64,000 nt of DNA. It comes from Bathymodiolus brooksi. Taxonomy: Eukaryota > Mollusca > Bivalvia > Mytilida > Modiolidae. Location of the stretch: assembly GCA_963680875.1 (NCBI GenBank), contig OY804582.1, positions 56,004,646 through 56,068,645 of the forward strand, read 5' to 3'. Shown piece by piece: positions 12,862 to 27,900 of the stretch (positions are counted from its first letter, which is position 1; the number at the start of each line of letters is the position of its first letter). The notes below the pieces were generated by a model. It was not told the origin of the DNA. It saw only the letters and a list, made by a program, of their open reading frames with translations, and made no database searches. The translations under genes were made by a program, and so were the position numbers.

Positions 12862-14588
12862 TATCAAATAACCGAAACACAACATCCGCCAAATAGTCAT
12901 ATTCCTGTACTACAATATTAAATAACCGAAGCACAACATCCGCCAAATAGTCGTATTCCTGTGCTACAATATCAAATAACCCAAACACAACATCTGCCAA
13001 ATAGTCATATTCCTGTACTACAATATCAAATAACCCAAACACAACATCCACCAAATAGTCATATTCCTGTACTACAATATCAAATAACCCAAACACAACA
13101 TCCGCCAAATAGTCGTATTCCTTTACTATAATATCAAATAACCAAATCACAACATCCACCAAATAGTCATATTCCTGTACTACAATATCAAATAACCCAA
13201 ACACACATCCGCCAAATAGTCATATTCCTGTACTACAATATCAAATGACCCAAACACAACATCCGCCAAATAGTCGTATTCCTTTACTACAATAACAAAT
13301 AACAGAAACACAACATCAGCCAAATAGTCATATTCCTTTACTACAATATCAAATAACCCAAACACAACATCCACCAAATAGTCGTATTACTGTACTACAA
13401 TATCAAATAACCCAAACACAACATCCGCCAAATAGTCATATTCCTGTACTACAATATCAAATAACCCAAACACAATATCCACCAAATAGTCGTATTCCTG
13501 TACTACAATATCAAATAACCCAAACACAACATACACCAAATAGTCATATTCCTGTACTACAATATCAAATAACCCAAACACAACATCCACCAAATAGTCA
13601 TATTCCTGTACTACAATATCAAATAACCCAAACACAACATCCGCCAAATAGTCATATTCCTATATTACAATATCAAATAACCCAAACACAACATCCGCCA
13701 AATAGTCATATTCCTATACTACAATATCAAATAACCGAAACACAACATCCGCCAAATAGTCATATTCCTGTACTACAAAATCAAATAACCGAAACACATT
13801 ATCCGCCAAATAGTCGTATTCCTGTACTACAATATCAAATAACCGAAACACAACATCAGCCAAATAGTCGTATTCCAAGACTACAATATCAAATAACCAA
13901 AGCACAACATCCACCAAATAGTCATATTCCTGTACTACAATATCAAATAACCCAAACACAACATCCGCCAAATAGTCGTATTCCTTTACTACAATAACAA
14001 ATAACCCAAACACAACATCTGCCAAATAGTCATATTCCTTTACTACAATATCAAATAACCCAAAGACAACATCCACCAAATAGTCATATTCCTGTACTAC
14101 AATATTAAATAACCCAAACACAACATCTGCCAAATAGTCATATTCCTGTACTACAATATCAAATAACCCAAACACAACATCCACCAAATAGTCATATTCC
14201 TTTACTATTATATCAAATAATCTAAGCACAACATCTGTCAAATAGTCGTATTCCTGTACTACAATATCAAATAACCCAAAGCACAACATCCGCCAAATAG
14301 TCATATTCCTGTACTACAATATCAAATAACCCAAACACAACATCTGCCAAATAGTCGTATTCCTGTACTACAATATCAAATAACCCAAAGCACAATATCC
14401 GCCAAATAGTCATATTCTGTACTACAATAACAAATAACCCAAACACAACATCCACCAAATAGTCATATTCTGTACTACAATATCAACTAACCAAAAGACA
14501 ACATCCACCAAATAGTCATATTCCTGTACTACAATATCAAATAACACAAACACAACATCCGCCAAATAGTCATATTCCTGTGCTACAA
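12862..14588. repeat. 1727-bp tandem duplication, copy 2
   Basis: Second copy of 11135-12861, nearly base-identical by eye across the marker units listed there, ending where the next unit changes from AATAACCGAAAC to AATAACCCAAAC near 14597. The near identity points to a recent duplication event, or to very effective homogenisation. Confidence 0.88.
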
Positions 14589-15429
14589 TATCAAATAACC
14601 CAAACACAACATCCGCCAAATAGTCATATTCCTGTACTACAATATCAAATGACCCAAACACAACATCCGCCAAATAGTCGTATTCCTTTACTACAATAAC
14701 AAATAACCGAAACACAACATCAGCCAAATAGTCATATTCCTTTACTACAATATCAAATAACCCAAATACAACATCTGCCAAATTGTCATATTTCTGTATT
14801 ACAATATCAAATAACCCAAACACAACATCTGCCAAATAGTCATATTCCTGTACTACAATATCAAATAACCCAAACACAACATCCACCAAATAGTCGTATT
14901 CCTTTACCACAATATCAAATAACCAAAACACAACATCCACCAAATAGTCGTATTCCTTTACTACAATATCAAATAACCGAAACACAACATCCGCCAAATA
15001 GTCATATTCCTGTACTACAATATTAAATAACCGAAACACAACATCCGCCAAATAGTCGTATTCCTGTGCTACAATATCAAATAACCCAAACACAACATCT
15101 GCCAAATAGTCATATTCATGTACTACAATATCAAATAACCCAAACACAACATCCACCAAATAGTCATATTCCTGTACTACAATATCAAATAACCCAAACA
15201 CAACATCCGCCAAATAGTCGTATTCCTTTACTATAATATCAAATAACCAAATCACAACATCCACCAAATAGTCATATTCCTGTACTACAATATCAAATAA
15301 CCCAAACACAACATCCGCCAAATAGTCATATTCCTTTACTACAATAACAAATAACCGAAACACAACATCAGCCAAATAGTCATATTCCTTTACTACAATA
15401 TCAAATAACCCAAACACAACATCCACCAA
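14422..15429 (-). other. Long minus-strand open frame, probably not a gene
   Basis: A 335-codon frame of the ADVVFGLFDIVVQEYDYL repeat. It exists because the 53-bp unit that interrupts the parallel region at 11.47 and 13.20 kb is a full 54-bp unit here. There is no ribosome-binding site, no domain outside the repeat and no flanking unique sequence. The two related segments at 11.1-14.6 kb are broken into shorter pieces, which argues against selection for an intact product. Confidence 0.72.
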
Positions 15430-15480
15430 ATAGTCGTATTACTGTACTACAATATCAAATAACCCAAACACAACATCCGC
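14589..15480. repeat. Array segment, 14.6-15.5 kb
   Basis: Satellite units only. It repeats marker order seen at 10.9-11.7 kb: AAATTGTCATATTTCTG near 14784, CTTTACCACAATATC near 14903, AATATTAAATAACCGAAAC near 15021, CCAAATCACAAC near 15247, and CGTATTACTGTAC near 15434. In this copy the 53-bp AAACACACATCC unit of 11.47 kb is replaced by a full-length unit, so long open frames persist through it. Confidence 0.7.
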
Positions 15481-16572
15481 CAAATAGTCGTATTCCTGTA
15501 CTACAATATCAAATAACAAAAACACAACATCCACCAAATAGTCATATTCATGTACTACAATATCAAATAACCCAAAAACAACATCTGCCAAATAGTCATA
15601 TTCCTGTACTACAATATCAAATAACCCAAACACAACATCAGCCAAATAGTCATATTCCTGTACTACAATATCAAATAACCCAAACACAACATCCGCCAAA
15701 TAGTCGTATTCCTTTACTACAATAACAAATAACCCAAACACAACATCTGCCAAATAGTCATATTCCTTTACTACAATATCAAATAACCCAAACACAACAT
15801 CCACCAAATAGTCATATTCCTGTACTACAATATTAAATAACCCAAACACAACATCTGCCAAATAGTCATATTCCTGTACTACAATATCAAATAACCCAAA
15901 CACAACATCCACCAAATAGTCATATTCCTTTACTATTATATCAAATAACCTAAGCACAACATCTGTCAAATAGTCGTATTCCTGTACTACAATATCAAAT
16001 AACCCAAACACAACATCCGCCAAATAGTCGTATTCCTTTACTAAAATATCAAATAACAAAAACACAACATCCACCAAATAGTCATATTCATGTACTACAA
16101 TATCAAATAACCCAAAAACAACATCTGCCAAATAGTCATATTCCTGTACTACAATATCAAATAACCCAAACACAACATCAGCCAAATAGTCAAATTCCTG
16201 TACTACAATATCAAATAACCCAAACACAACATCCGCCAAATAGTCGTATTCCTTTACTACAATAACAAATAACCCAAACACAACATCAGCCAAATAGTCA
16301 TATTCCTTTACTACAATATCAAATAACCCAAACACAACATCCACCAAATAGTCATATTCCTGTACTACAATATTAAATAACCCAAACACAACATCTGCCA
16401 AATCGTCATATTCCTGTACTACAATATCAAATAACCCAAACACAACATCCACCAAATAGTCATATTCCTTTACTATTATAACAAATAACCTAAGCACAAC
16501 ATCTGTCAAATAGTCGTATTCCTGTACTACAATATCAAATAACCCAAAGCACAACATCCGCCAAATAGTCAT
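15439..16572 (-). other. Longest open frame, probably not a gene
   Basis: A 377-codon minus-strand frame made only of the 18-residue repeat ADVVFGLFDIVVQEYDYL with substitutions such as G to W, R or L and Q to K or H. If translated it would be a monotonous chain alternating a hydrophobic VVFGLFDIVV part with an acidic QEYDY part. I see no signal peptide, no non-repeat domain and no distinct N- or C-terminus. It starts at an ATG reached only because a +1 bp unit (AAAGCAC near 16552) shifts the phase, and it is bounded by array indels. Neighbouring frames of the same type are shorter because stops and frameshifts recur. I judge it a by-product of a stop-free 54-bp consensus. A transcribed repeat protein cannot be excluded from sequence alone. 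Confidence 0.75.
15481..16560. repeat. 540-bp (10-unit) tandem duplication
   Basis: The stretches 15481-16020 and 16021-16560 match closely at a 540-bp offset. Both carry AATAACAAAAACAC, then TATTCATGTAC, then CCCAAAAACAACATC, then the CAATAACAAATAACCC unit, then TATTAAATAACCC, then ACTATTATA, in that order. Differences include CTACAATATC against CTAAAATATC, and TCATATTCC against TCAAATTCC. A related run recurs at about 17813-18350, 1782 bp downstream. Confidence 0.8.
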
Positions 16573-18840
16573 ATTCCTGTACTACAATATCAAATAACCC
16601 AAACACAACATCTGCCAAATAGTCGTATTCCTGTACTGCAATATCAAATAACCCAAAGCACAATATCCGCCAAATAGTCATATTCTGTACTACAATAACA
16701 AATAACCCAAACACAACATCCACCAAATAGTCATATTCTGTACTACAATATCAACTAACCAAAAGACAACATCCACCAAATAGTCATATTCCTGTACTAC
16801 AATATCAAATAACCCAAACACAACATCCGCCAAATAGTCATATTCCTGTGCTACAATATCAAATAACCCAAACACAACATCTGCCAAATAGTCATATTCC
16901 TGTACTACAATATCAAATAACCCAAACACAACATCCGCCAAATAGTCATATTCCTTTACTATAATATCAAATAACCCAAACACAACATCTGCCAAATAGT
17001 CGTATTCCTGTACTACAATATCAAATAACCCAAAGCACAATATCCGCCAAATAGTCATATTCCTGTACTACAATATCAAATAACCCAAACACAATATCCA
17101 CCAAATAGTCGTATTCCTGTACTACAATATCAAATAACCCAAACACAACATCCACCAAATAGTCATATTCCTGTACTACAATATCAAATAACCCAAACAC
17201 AACATCCACCAAATAGTCATATTCCTGTACTACAATATCAAATAACCCAAACACAACATCCGCCAAATAGTCATATTCCTATATTACAATATCAAATAAC
17301 CCAAACACAACATCCGCCAAATAGTCATATTCCTATACTACAATATCAAATAACCGAAACACAACATCCGCCAAATAGTCATATTCCTGTACTACAATAT
17401 CAAATAACCGAAACACATTATCCGCCAAATAGTCGTATTCCTGTACTACAATATCAAATAACCGAAACACAACATCAGCCAAATAGTCGTATTCCAAGAC
17501 TACAATATCAAATAACCAAAACACAACATCCGCAAATAGTCATATTCCTATACTACTATATCAAATAACCCAAACACAACATCCGCCAAATAGTCATATT
17601 CCTGTACTACAATATCAAAAAACCCAAACACAACATCCGCCAAATAGTCATATTCCTGTACTACAATATCAAATAACCCAAACACAACATCTGCCAAATA
17701 GTCATATTCCTGTACTACAATATCAAATAACCCAAACACAACATCCACCAAATAGTCATATTCCTGTACTACAATATCAAATAACCCAAACAGAACATCC
17801 GCCAAATAGTCGTATTCCTTTACTACAATATCAAATAACAAAAACACAACATCCACCAAATAGTCATATTCCTGTACTACAATATCAAATAACCCAAACA
17901 CAACATCTGCCAAATAGTCATATTCCTGTACTACAATATCAAATAACCCAAACACAACATCAGCCAAATAGTCATATTCCTGTACTACAATATCAAATAA
18001 CCCAAACACAACATCCGCCAAATAGTCGTATTCCTTTACTACAATAACAAATAACCCAAACACAACATCAGCCAAATAGTCATATTCCTTTACTACAATA
18101 TCAAATAACCCAAACACAACATCCACCAAATAGTCATATTCCTGTACTACAATATCAAATAACCCAAACACAACATCCGCCAAATAGTCATATTCCTGTA
18201 CTACAATATCAAATAACCCAAACACAACATCCACCAAATAGTCATATTCCTTTACTATTATATCAAATAACCTAAGCACAACATCTGCCAAATAGTCGTA
18301 TTCCTGTACTACAATATCAAATAACCCAAAGCACAACATCCGCCAAATAGTCATATTCCTGTACTACAATATCAAATAACCCAAACACAACATCTGCCAA
18401 ATAGTCGTATTCCTGTACTACAATATCAAATAACCCAAAGCACAATATCCGCCAAATAGTCATATTCTGTACTACAATAACAAATAACCCAAACACAAAA
18501 TCCACCAAATAGTCATATTCTGTACTACAATATCAACTAACCAAAAGACAACATCCACCAAATAGTCATATTCCTGTACTACAATATCAAATAACCCAAA
18601 CACAACATCCGCCAAATAGTCATATTCCTGTGCTACAATATCAAATAACCCAAACACAACATCCGCCAAATAGTCATATTCCTGTACTACAATATCAAAT
18701 AACCCAAACACAACATCCGCCAAATAGTCATATTCCTTTACTATAATATCAAATAACCCAAACACAACATCTGCCAAATAGTCATATTCCTGTACTACAA
18801 TATCAAATAACCCAAACACAACATCCACCAAATAGTCGTA
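16561..18840. repeat. Array segment with 1782-bp (33-unit) recurrence
   Basis: Units around 16535-16800 recur at 18317-18580 at an offset of 1782 bp, including a 55-bp AAAGCACAATATCC unit and two 53-bp TATTCTGTAC units. Between them, 17049-17520 repeats the series CACAATATCCACC, CCTATATTAC, ACACATTATCC and CCAAGACTAC seen in the 1727-bp blocks. It is followed by a 53-bp unit with CATCCGCAAATAGTC near 17527. Only satellite sequence is present. Confidence 0.72.
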
Positions 18841-19596
18841 TTCCTTTACTACAATATCAAATAACCAAAACACAACATCCACCAAATAGTCGTATTCCTT
18901 TACTACAATATCAAATAACCCAAACACAACATCTGCCAAATTGTCATATTCCTGTACTACAATATCAAATAACCCAAACACAACATCTGCCAAATAGTCA
19001 TATTCCTGTACTACAATATCAAATAACCCAAACACAACATCTGCCAAATAGTCGTATTCCTTTACTACAATATCAAATAACCAAAACACAACATCCACCA
19101 AATAGTCGTATTCCTTTACTACAATATCAAATAACCCAAACACAACATCCGCCAAATAGTCATATTCCTGTACTACAATATTAAATAACCGAAACACAAC
19201 ATCCGCCAAATAGTCGTATTCCTGTACTACAATATCAAATAACCCAAACACAAAATTCGCCAAATAGTCATATTCCTGTACTACAATATCAAATAACCCA
19301 AACACAACATCTGTCAAGTAGTCATATTCCTGTACTACAATATCAAATAACCCAAACACAACATCCACCAAATAGTCATATTCCTGTACTACAATATCAA
19401 ATAACCCAAACACAACATTCGCCAAATAGTCGTATTCCTTTACTACAATATCAAATAACCCAAACACAACATCCGCCAAATAGTCATATTCCTGTACTAC
19501 AATATCAAATAACCCAAACACAACATCCGCCAAATAGTCGTATTCCTTTACTACAATAAACAAATAACCGAAACACAACATCAGCCAAATAGTCAT
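18472..19596 (-). other. Long minus-strand open frame, probably not a gene
   Basis: A 374-codon frame of the same 18-residue repeat. Its ATG lies in the 54-bp unit near 19596, where the alternative reading MTIWLMLCFGYLF is joined to the main repeat frame by the +1 bp of a CAATAAACAAATAACC unit. Equivalent starts occur at 25752 and 32828 (copies B and C), and further ones at 21270, 27426 and 34502, but those frames end at different places. The conserved start therefore reflects repeat copying and not a conserved gene. Nothing but the satellite repeat is encoded. Confidence 0.75.
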
Positions 19597-22500
19597 ATTT
19601 CTTTACTTCAATATCAAATAACCCAAACACAACATCCACCAAATAGTCGTATTACTGTACTACAATATCAAATAACCCAAACACAACATCCGCCAAATAG
19701 TCATATTCCTGTACTACAATATCAAATAACCCAAACACAACATCCACCAAATAGTCATATTCCTGTACTACAATATCAAATAACCAAAACACAACATCCA
19801 CCAAATAGTCATATTCCTGTACTACAATATCAAATAACCCAAACACAACATCCGCCAAATAGTCATATTCCTATACTACAATATCAAATAACCCAAACAC
19901 AACATCCGCCAAATAGTCATATTCCTATACTACAATATCAAATAACCGAAACACAACATCCGCCAAATAGTCATATTCCTGTACTACAATATCAAATAAC
20001 CGAAACACAATATCCGCCAAATAGTCGTATTCCTGTACTACAATATCAAATAACCGAAACACAACATCAGCCAAATAGTCGTATTCCAGAACTGCAATAT
20101 CAAATAACCAAAACACAACATCCGCAAATAGTCATATTCCTATACTACTATTTCAAATAACCCAAACACAACATCCGCCAAATAGTCATATTCCTGTACT
20201 ACAATATCAAATAACCCAAACACAACATCCGCCAAATAGTCATAATCCTGTACTACAATATCAAATAACCCAAACACAACATCCGCCTAATAGTCATATT
20301 CCTGTACTACAATATCAAATAACCCAAACACAACATCCACCAAATAGTCATATTCCTGTACTACAATATCAAATAACCCAAACACAACCTCCGCCAAATA
20401 GTCATATTCCTTTACTATAATATCAAATAACCCAAACACAACATCCACCAAATAGTCATATTCCTGTACTACAATATCAAATAACCCAAACACAACATCC
20501 ACCAAATAGTCGTATTCCTTTACTACAATATCAAATAACCAAAACACAACATCCACCAAATAGTCGTATTCCTTTACTACAATATCAAATAACCCAAACA
20601 CAACATCTGCCAAATTGTCATATTCCTGTACTGCAATATCAAATAACCCAAACACAACATCTGCCAAATAGTCATATTCCTGTACTACAATATCAAATAA
20701 CCCAAACACAACATCTGCCAAATAGTCGTATTCCTTTACTGCAATATCAAATAACCAAAACACAACATCCACCAAATAGTCGTATTCCTTTACTACAATA
20801 TCAAATAACCCAAGCACAACATCCGCCAAATAGTCATATTCCTGTACTACAATATTAAATAACCGAAACACAACATCCGCCAAATAGTCGTATTCCTGTA
20901 CTACAATATCAAATAACCCAAACACAAAATTCGCCAAATAGTCATATTCCTGTACTACAATATCAAATAACCCAAACACAACATCTGCCAAGTAGTCATA
21001 TTCCTGTACTACAATATCAAATAACCCAAACACAACATCCACCAAATAGTCATATTCCTGTACTACAATATCAAATAACCCAAACACAACATTCGCCAAA
21101 TAGTCGTATTCCTTTACTACAATATCAAATAACCCAAACACAACATCTGCCAAATAGTCATATTCCTGTACTACAATATCAAATAACCCAAACACAACAT
21201 CCGCCAAATAGTCGTATTCCTTTACTACAATAAACAAATAACCGAAGCACAACATCAGCCAAATAGTCATATTTCTTTACTTCAATATCAAATAACCCAA
21301 ACACAACATCCGCCAAATAGTCATATTCCTATACTACAATATCAAATAACCGAAACACAACATCCGCCAAATAGTCATATTCCTGTACTACAATATCAAA
21401 TAACCAAAACACAACATCCACCAAATAGTCATATTCCTGTACTACAATATCAAATAACCCAAACACAACATCCGCCAAATAGTCATATTCCTATACTACT
21501 ATTTCAAATAACCCAAACACAACATCCGCCAAATAGTCATCTTCCTGTACTACAATATCAAATAACCCAAACACAACATCCGCCAAATAGTCATATTCCT
21601 GTACTACAATATCAAATAACCCAAACACAACATCCGCCTAATAGTCATATTCCTGTACTACAATATCAAATAACCCAAACACAACATCCACCAAATAGTC
21701 ATATTCCTGTATTACAATATCAAATAACCCAAACACAACATCCGCCAAATAGTCGTATTCCTTTACTACAATATCAAATAACAAAAACACAACATCCACC
21801 AAATAGTCATATTCATGTACTACAATATCAAATAACCCAAACACAACATCTGCCAAATAGTCATATTCCTGTACTACAATATCAAATAACCCAAACACAA
21901 CATCCACCAAATAGTCATATTCCTGTACTACAATATCAAATAACCCAAACACAACATCCGCCAAATAGTCGTATTCCTTTACTACAATAACAAATAACCC
22001 AAACACAACATCAGCCAAATAGTCATATTCCTTTACTACAATATCAAATAACCAAAACACAACATCCACCAAATAGTCATATTCCTGTACTACAATATCA
22101 AATAACTCAAACACAACATCTGCCAAATAGTCATATTCCTGTACTACAATATCAAATAACCCAAACACAACATCCACCAAATAGACATATTCCTTTGCTA
22201 CAATATCAAATAACCCAAACACAACATCCGCCAAATAGTCATATTCTGTACTACAATATCAAATAACCCAAACACAACATCCGCCAAATAGTCATATTCC
22301 TTTACTATAATATCAAATAACCCAAACACAACATCTGCCAAATAGTCGTATTCCTGTACTACAATATCAAATAACCCAAAGCACAATATCCGCCAAATAG
22401 TCATATTCCTGTACTACAATATCAACTAACCAAAACACAACATCCACCAAATAGTCATATTCCTGTACTACAATATCAAATAACCCAAACACAACATCCA

Positions 22501-24996
22501 CCAAATAGTCATATTCTGTACTACAATATCAACTAACCAAAACACAACATCCACCAAATAGTCATATTCCTGTACTACAATATCAACTAACCAAAACACA
22601 ACATCCACCAAATAGTCTTATTCCTGTACTACAATATCAAATAACCCAAACACAACATCCACCAAATAGTCATATTCCTGTGCTACAATATTAAATAACC
22701 CAAACACAACATCCGCCAAATAGTCCTATTCCTGTACTACAATATTAAATAACCGAAACACAACATCCGCCAAATAGTCATATTCCTGTACTACCATATC
22801 AACTAACCAAAACACAACATCCACCAAATAGTCATATTCCTGTATTACAATATCAAATAACCCAAACACAACATCCGCCAAATAGTCGTATTCCTTTACT
22901 ACAATATCAAATAACCAAAACACAACATCCACCAAATAGTCGTATTCCTTTACTACAATATCAAATAACCCAAACACAACATCCGCCAAATAGTCATATT
23001 CCTGTACTACAATATTAAATAACCGAAACACAACATCCGCCAAATAGTCGTATTCCTGTACTACAATATCAAATAACCCAAACACAAAATTCGCCAAATA
23101 GTCATATTCCTGTACTACAATATCAAATAACCCAAACACAACATCTGCCAAATAGTCATATTCCTGTACTACAATATCAAATAACCCAAACACAACATCC
23201 ACCAAATAGTCATATTCCTGTACTACAATATCAAATAACCCAAACACAACATCCGCCAAATAGTCCTATTCCTGTACTACAATATCAAATAACCCAAACA
23301 CAACATCAGCCAAATAGTCGTATTCCTGTACTACAATATCAAATAACCCAAACACAACATCCGCCAAATAGTCCTATTCCTGTACTACAATATCAAATAA
23401 CCCAAACACAACATCAGCCAAATAGTCGTATTCCTATACTACAATATCAAATAACCCAAACACAACATCCGCCAAATAGTCATATTCCTTTACTATTATA
23501 TCAAATAACCTAAGCACAACATCTGCCAAATAGTCGTATTCCTGTACTACAATATCAAATAACCCAAAGCACAACATCCGCCAAATAGTCATATTCCTGT
23601 ACTACAATATCAAATAACCCAAACACAACATCTGCCAACTAGTCATATTCCTGTACTACAATATCAAATAACCCAAACACAACATCCGCCAAATAGTCAT
23701 ATTCCTGTACTACAATATCAAATAACCCAAACACAACATCCGCCAAATAGTCATATTCCTGTACTACAATATCAAATAACCCAAACACAACATCTGTTTA
23801 ATAGTCATATTCCTGTACTACAATATCAAATAACCCAAACACAACATCCGGCAAATAGTCGTATTCCTTTACTACAATATCAAATAACAAAAACACAACA
23901 TCCACCAAATAGTCATATTCATGTACTACAATATCAAATAACCCAAGCACAACATCTGCCAAATAGTCATATTCCTGTACTACAATATCAAATAACCCAA
24001 ACAAAACATCCACCAAATAGTCATATTCCTGTACTACAATATCAAATAACCCAAACACAACATCCGCCAAATAGTCGTATTCCTTTACTACAATAACAAA
24101 TAACCCAAACACAACATCAGCCAAATAGTCATATTCCTTTACTACAATATCAAATAACCAAAACACAACATCCACCAAATAGTCATATTCCTGTACTACA
24201 ATATCAAATAACTCAAACACAACATCTGCCAAATAGTCATATTCCTGTACTACAATATCAAATAACCCAAACACAACATCCACCAAATAGTCATATTCCT
24301 GTGCTACAATATCAAATAACCCAAACACAACATCCGCCAAATAGTCATATTCTGTACTACAATATCAAATAACCCAAACACAACATCCACCAAATAGTCA
24401 TAATCCTGTACTACAATATCAAATAACCCAAACACAACATCAGCCAAATAGTCATATTCCTGTACTACAATATCAAATAAACCAAACACAATATCCGCCA
24501 AATAGTCATATTCCTTTACTATAATATCAAATAACCCAAACACAACATCTGCCAAATAGTCGTATTCCTGTACTACAATATCAAATAACCCAAAGCACAA
24601 TATCCGCCAAATAGTCATATTCCTGTACTACAATATCAACTAACCAAAACACAACATCCACCAAATAGTCATATTCCTGTACTACAATATCAAATAACCC
24701 AAACACAACATCCACCAAATAGTCATATTCTGTACTACAATATCAACTAACCAAAACACAACATCCACCAAATAGTCATATTCCTGTACTACAATATCAA
24801 CTAACCAAAACACAACATCCACCAAATAGTCATATTCCTGTACTACAATATCAAATAACCCAAACACAACATCCACCAAATAGTCATATTCCTGTGCTAC
24901 AATATTAAATAACCCAAACACAACATCCGCCAAATAGTCCTATTCCTGTACTACAATATCAAATAACCCAAACACAACATCAGCCAAATAGTCGTA
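18841..24996. repeat. Large higher-order copy A (6156 bp)
   Basis: This 114-unit block is repeated directly downstream (copy B, offset 6156 bp) and again from 32067 (copy C). Private markers in order include the 55-bp CAATAAACAAATAACC unit near 19553, TATTTCTTTACTTCAAT near 19586, CGTATTACTGTAC near 19648, TTCCAGAACTGCAATATC near 20084, the 53-bp CATCCGCAAATAGTC near 20121, CTACTATTTCAAATAAC, CACAACCTCCGCC near 20382, CATCTGTTTAATAGTC near 23791, and CATCCGGCAAATAG near 23844. Per block I counted five 53-bp units and five 55-bp units. These cancel, which explains an exact multiple of 54. Confidence 0.87.
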
Positions 24997-27900
24997 TTCC
25001 TTTACTACAATATCAAATAACCAAAACACAACATCCACCAAATAGTCGTATTCCTTTACTACAATATCAAATAACCCAAACACAACATCTGCCAAATTGT
25101 CATATTCCTGTACTACAATATCAAATAACCCAAACACAACATCTGCCAAATAGTCATATTCCTGTACTACAATATCAAATAACCCAAACACAACATCTGC
25201 CAAATAGTCGTATTCCTTTACTACAATATCAAATAACCAAAACACAACATCCACCAAATAGTCGTATTCCTTTACTACAATATCAAATAACCCAAACACA
25301 ACATCCGCCAAATAGTCATATTCCTGTACTACAATATTAAATAACCGAAACACAACATCCGCCAAATAGTCGTATTCCTGTACTACAATATCAAATAACC
25401 CAAACACAAAATTCGCCAAATAGTCATATTCCTGTACTACAATATCAAATAACCCAAACACAACATCTGTCAAGTAGTCATATTCCTGTACTACAATATC
25501 AAATAACCCAAACACAACATCCACCAAATAGTCATATTCCTGTACTACAATATCAAATAACCCAAACACAACATTCGCCAAATAGTCGTATTCCTTTACT
25601 ACAATATCAAATAACCCAAACACAACATCCGCCAAATAGTCATATTCCTGTACTACAATATCAAATAACCCAAACACAACATCCGCCAAATAGTCGTATT
25701 CCTTTACTACAATAAACAAATAACCGAAACACAACATCAGCCAAATAGTCATATTTCTTTACTTCAATATCAAATAACCCAAACACAACATCCACCAAAT
25801 AGTCGTATTACTGTACTACAATATCAAATAACCCAAACACAACATCCGCCAAATAGTCATATTCCTGTACTACAATATCAAATAACCCAAACACAACATC
25901 CACCAAATAGTCATATTCCTGTACTACAATATCAAATAACCAAAACACAACATCCACCAAATAGTCATATTCCTGTACTACAATATCAAATAACCCAAAC
26001 ACAACATCCGCCAAATAGTCATATTCCTATACTACAATATCAAATAACCCAAACACAACATCCGCCAAATAGTCATATTCCTATACTACAATATCAAATA
26101 ACCGAAACACAACATCCGCCAAATAGTCATATTCCTGTACTACAATATCAAATAACCGAAACACAATATCCGCCAAATAGTCGTATTCCTGTACTACAAT
26201 ATCAAATAACCGAAACACAACATCAGCCAAATAGTCGTATTCCAGAACTGCAATATCAAATAACCAAAACACAACATCCGCAAATAGTCATATTCCTATA
26301 CTACTATTTCAAATAACCCAAACACAACATCCGCCAAATAGTCATATTCCTGTACTACAATATCAAATAACCCAAACACAACATCCGCCAAATAGTCATA
26401 ATCCTGTACTACAATATCAAATAACCCAAACACAACATCCGCCTAATAGTCATATTCCTGTACTACAATATCAAATAACCCAAACACAACATCCACCAAA
26501 TAGTCATATTCCTGTACTACAATATCAAATAACCCAAACACAACCTCCGCCAAATAGTCATATTCCTTTACTATAATATCAAATAACCCAAACACAACAT
26601 CCACCAAATAGTCATATTCCTGTACTACAATATCAAATAACCCAAACACAACATCCACCAAATAGTCGTATTCCTTTACTACAATATCAAATAACCAAAA
26701 CACAACATCCACCAAATAGTCGTATTCCTTTACTACAATATCAAATAACCCAAACACAACATCTGCCAAATTGTCATATTCCTGTACTGCAATATCAAAT
26801 AACCCAAACACAACATCTGCCAAATAGTCATATTCCTGTACTACAATATCAAATAACCCAAACACAACATCTGCCAAATAGTCGTATTCCTTTACTGCAA
26901 TATCAAATAACCAAAACACAACATCCACCAAATAGTCGTATTCCTTTACTACAATATCAAATAACCCAAGCACAACATCCGCCAAATAGTCATATTCCTG
27001 TACTACAATATTAAATAACCGAAACACAACATCCGCCAAATAGTCGTATTCCTGTACTACAATATCAAATAACCCAAACACAAAATTCGCCAAATAGTCA
27101 TATTCCTGTACTACAATATCAAATAACCCAAACACAACATCTGCCAAGTAGTCATATTCCTGTACTACAATATCAAATAACCCAAACACAACATCCACCA
27201 AATAGTCATATTCCTGTACTACAATATCAAATAACCCAAACACAACATTCGCCAAATAGTCGTATTCCTTTACTACAATATCAAATAACCCAAACACAAC
27301 ATCTGCCAAATAGTCATATTCCTGTACTACAATATCAAATAACCCAAACACAACATCCGCCAAATAGTCGTATTCCTTTACTACAATAAACAAATAACCG
27401 AAGCACAACATCAGCCAAATAGTCATATTTCTTTACTTCAATATCAAATAACCCAAACACAACATCCGCCAAATAGTCATATTCCTATACTACAATATCA
27501 AATAACCGAAACACAACATCCGCCAAATAGTCATATTCCTGTACTACAATATCAAATAACCAAAACACAACATCCACCAAATAGTCATATTCCTGTACTA
27601 CAATATCAAATAACCCAAACACAACATCCGCCAAATAGTCATATTCCTATACTACTATTTCAAATAACCCAAACACAACATCCGCCAAATAGTCATCTTC
27701 CTGTACTACAATATCAAATAACCCAAACACAACATCCGCCAAATAGTCATATTCCTGTACTACAATATCAAATAACCCAAACACAACATCCGCCTAATAG
27801 TCATATTCCTGTACTACAATATCAAATAACCCAAACACAACATCCACCAAATAGTCATATTCCTGTATTACAATATCAAATAACCCAAACACAACATCCG

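Noticed and set aside
15439..19596. Giant repetitive membrane or surface protein on the minus strand
   Set aside because: The hydrophobic VVFGLFDIVV segments could suggest membrane insertion. However, they are only about 10 residues long, are spaced by acidic stretches, and the frame is broken on both sides with no signal peptide.
19925..20160. Transposon or insertion boundary at units with several changes (AATAACCGAAAC, CCAGAACTGC, CCGCAAATAG)
   Set aside because: Every base still aligns with the 54-bp unit. There are no inverted repeats, target duplications or foreign sequence.
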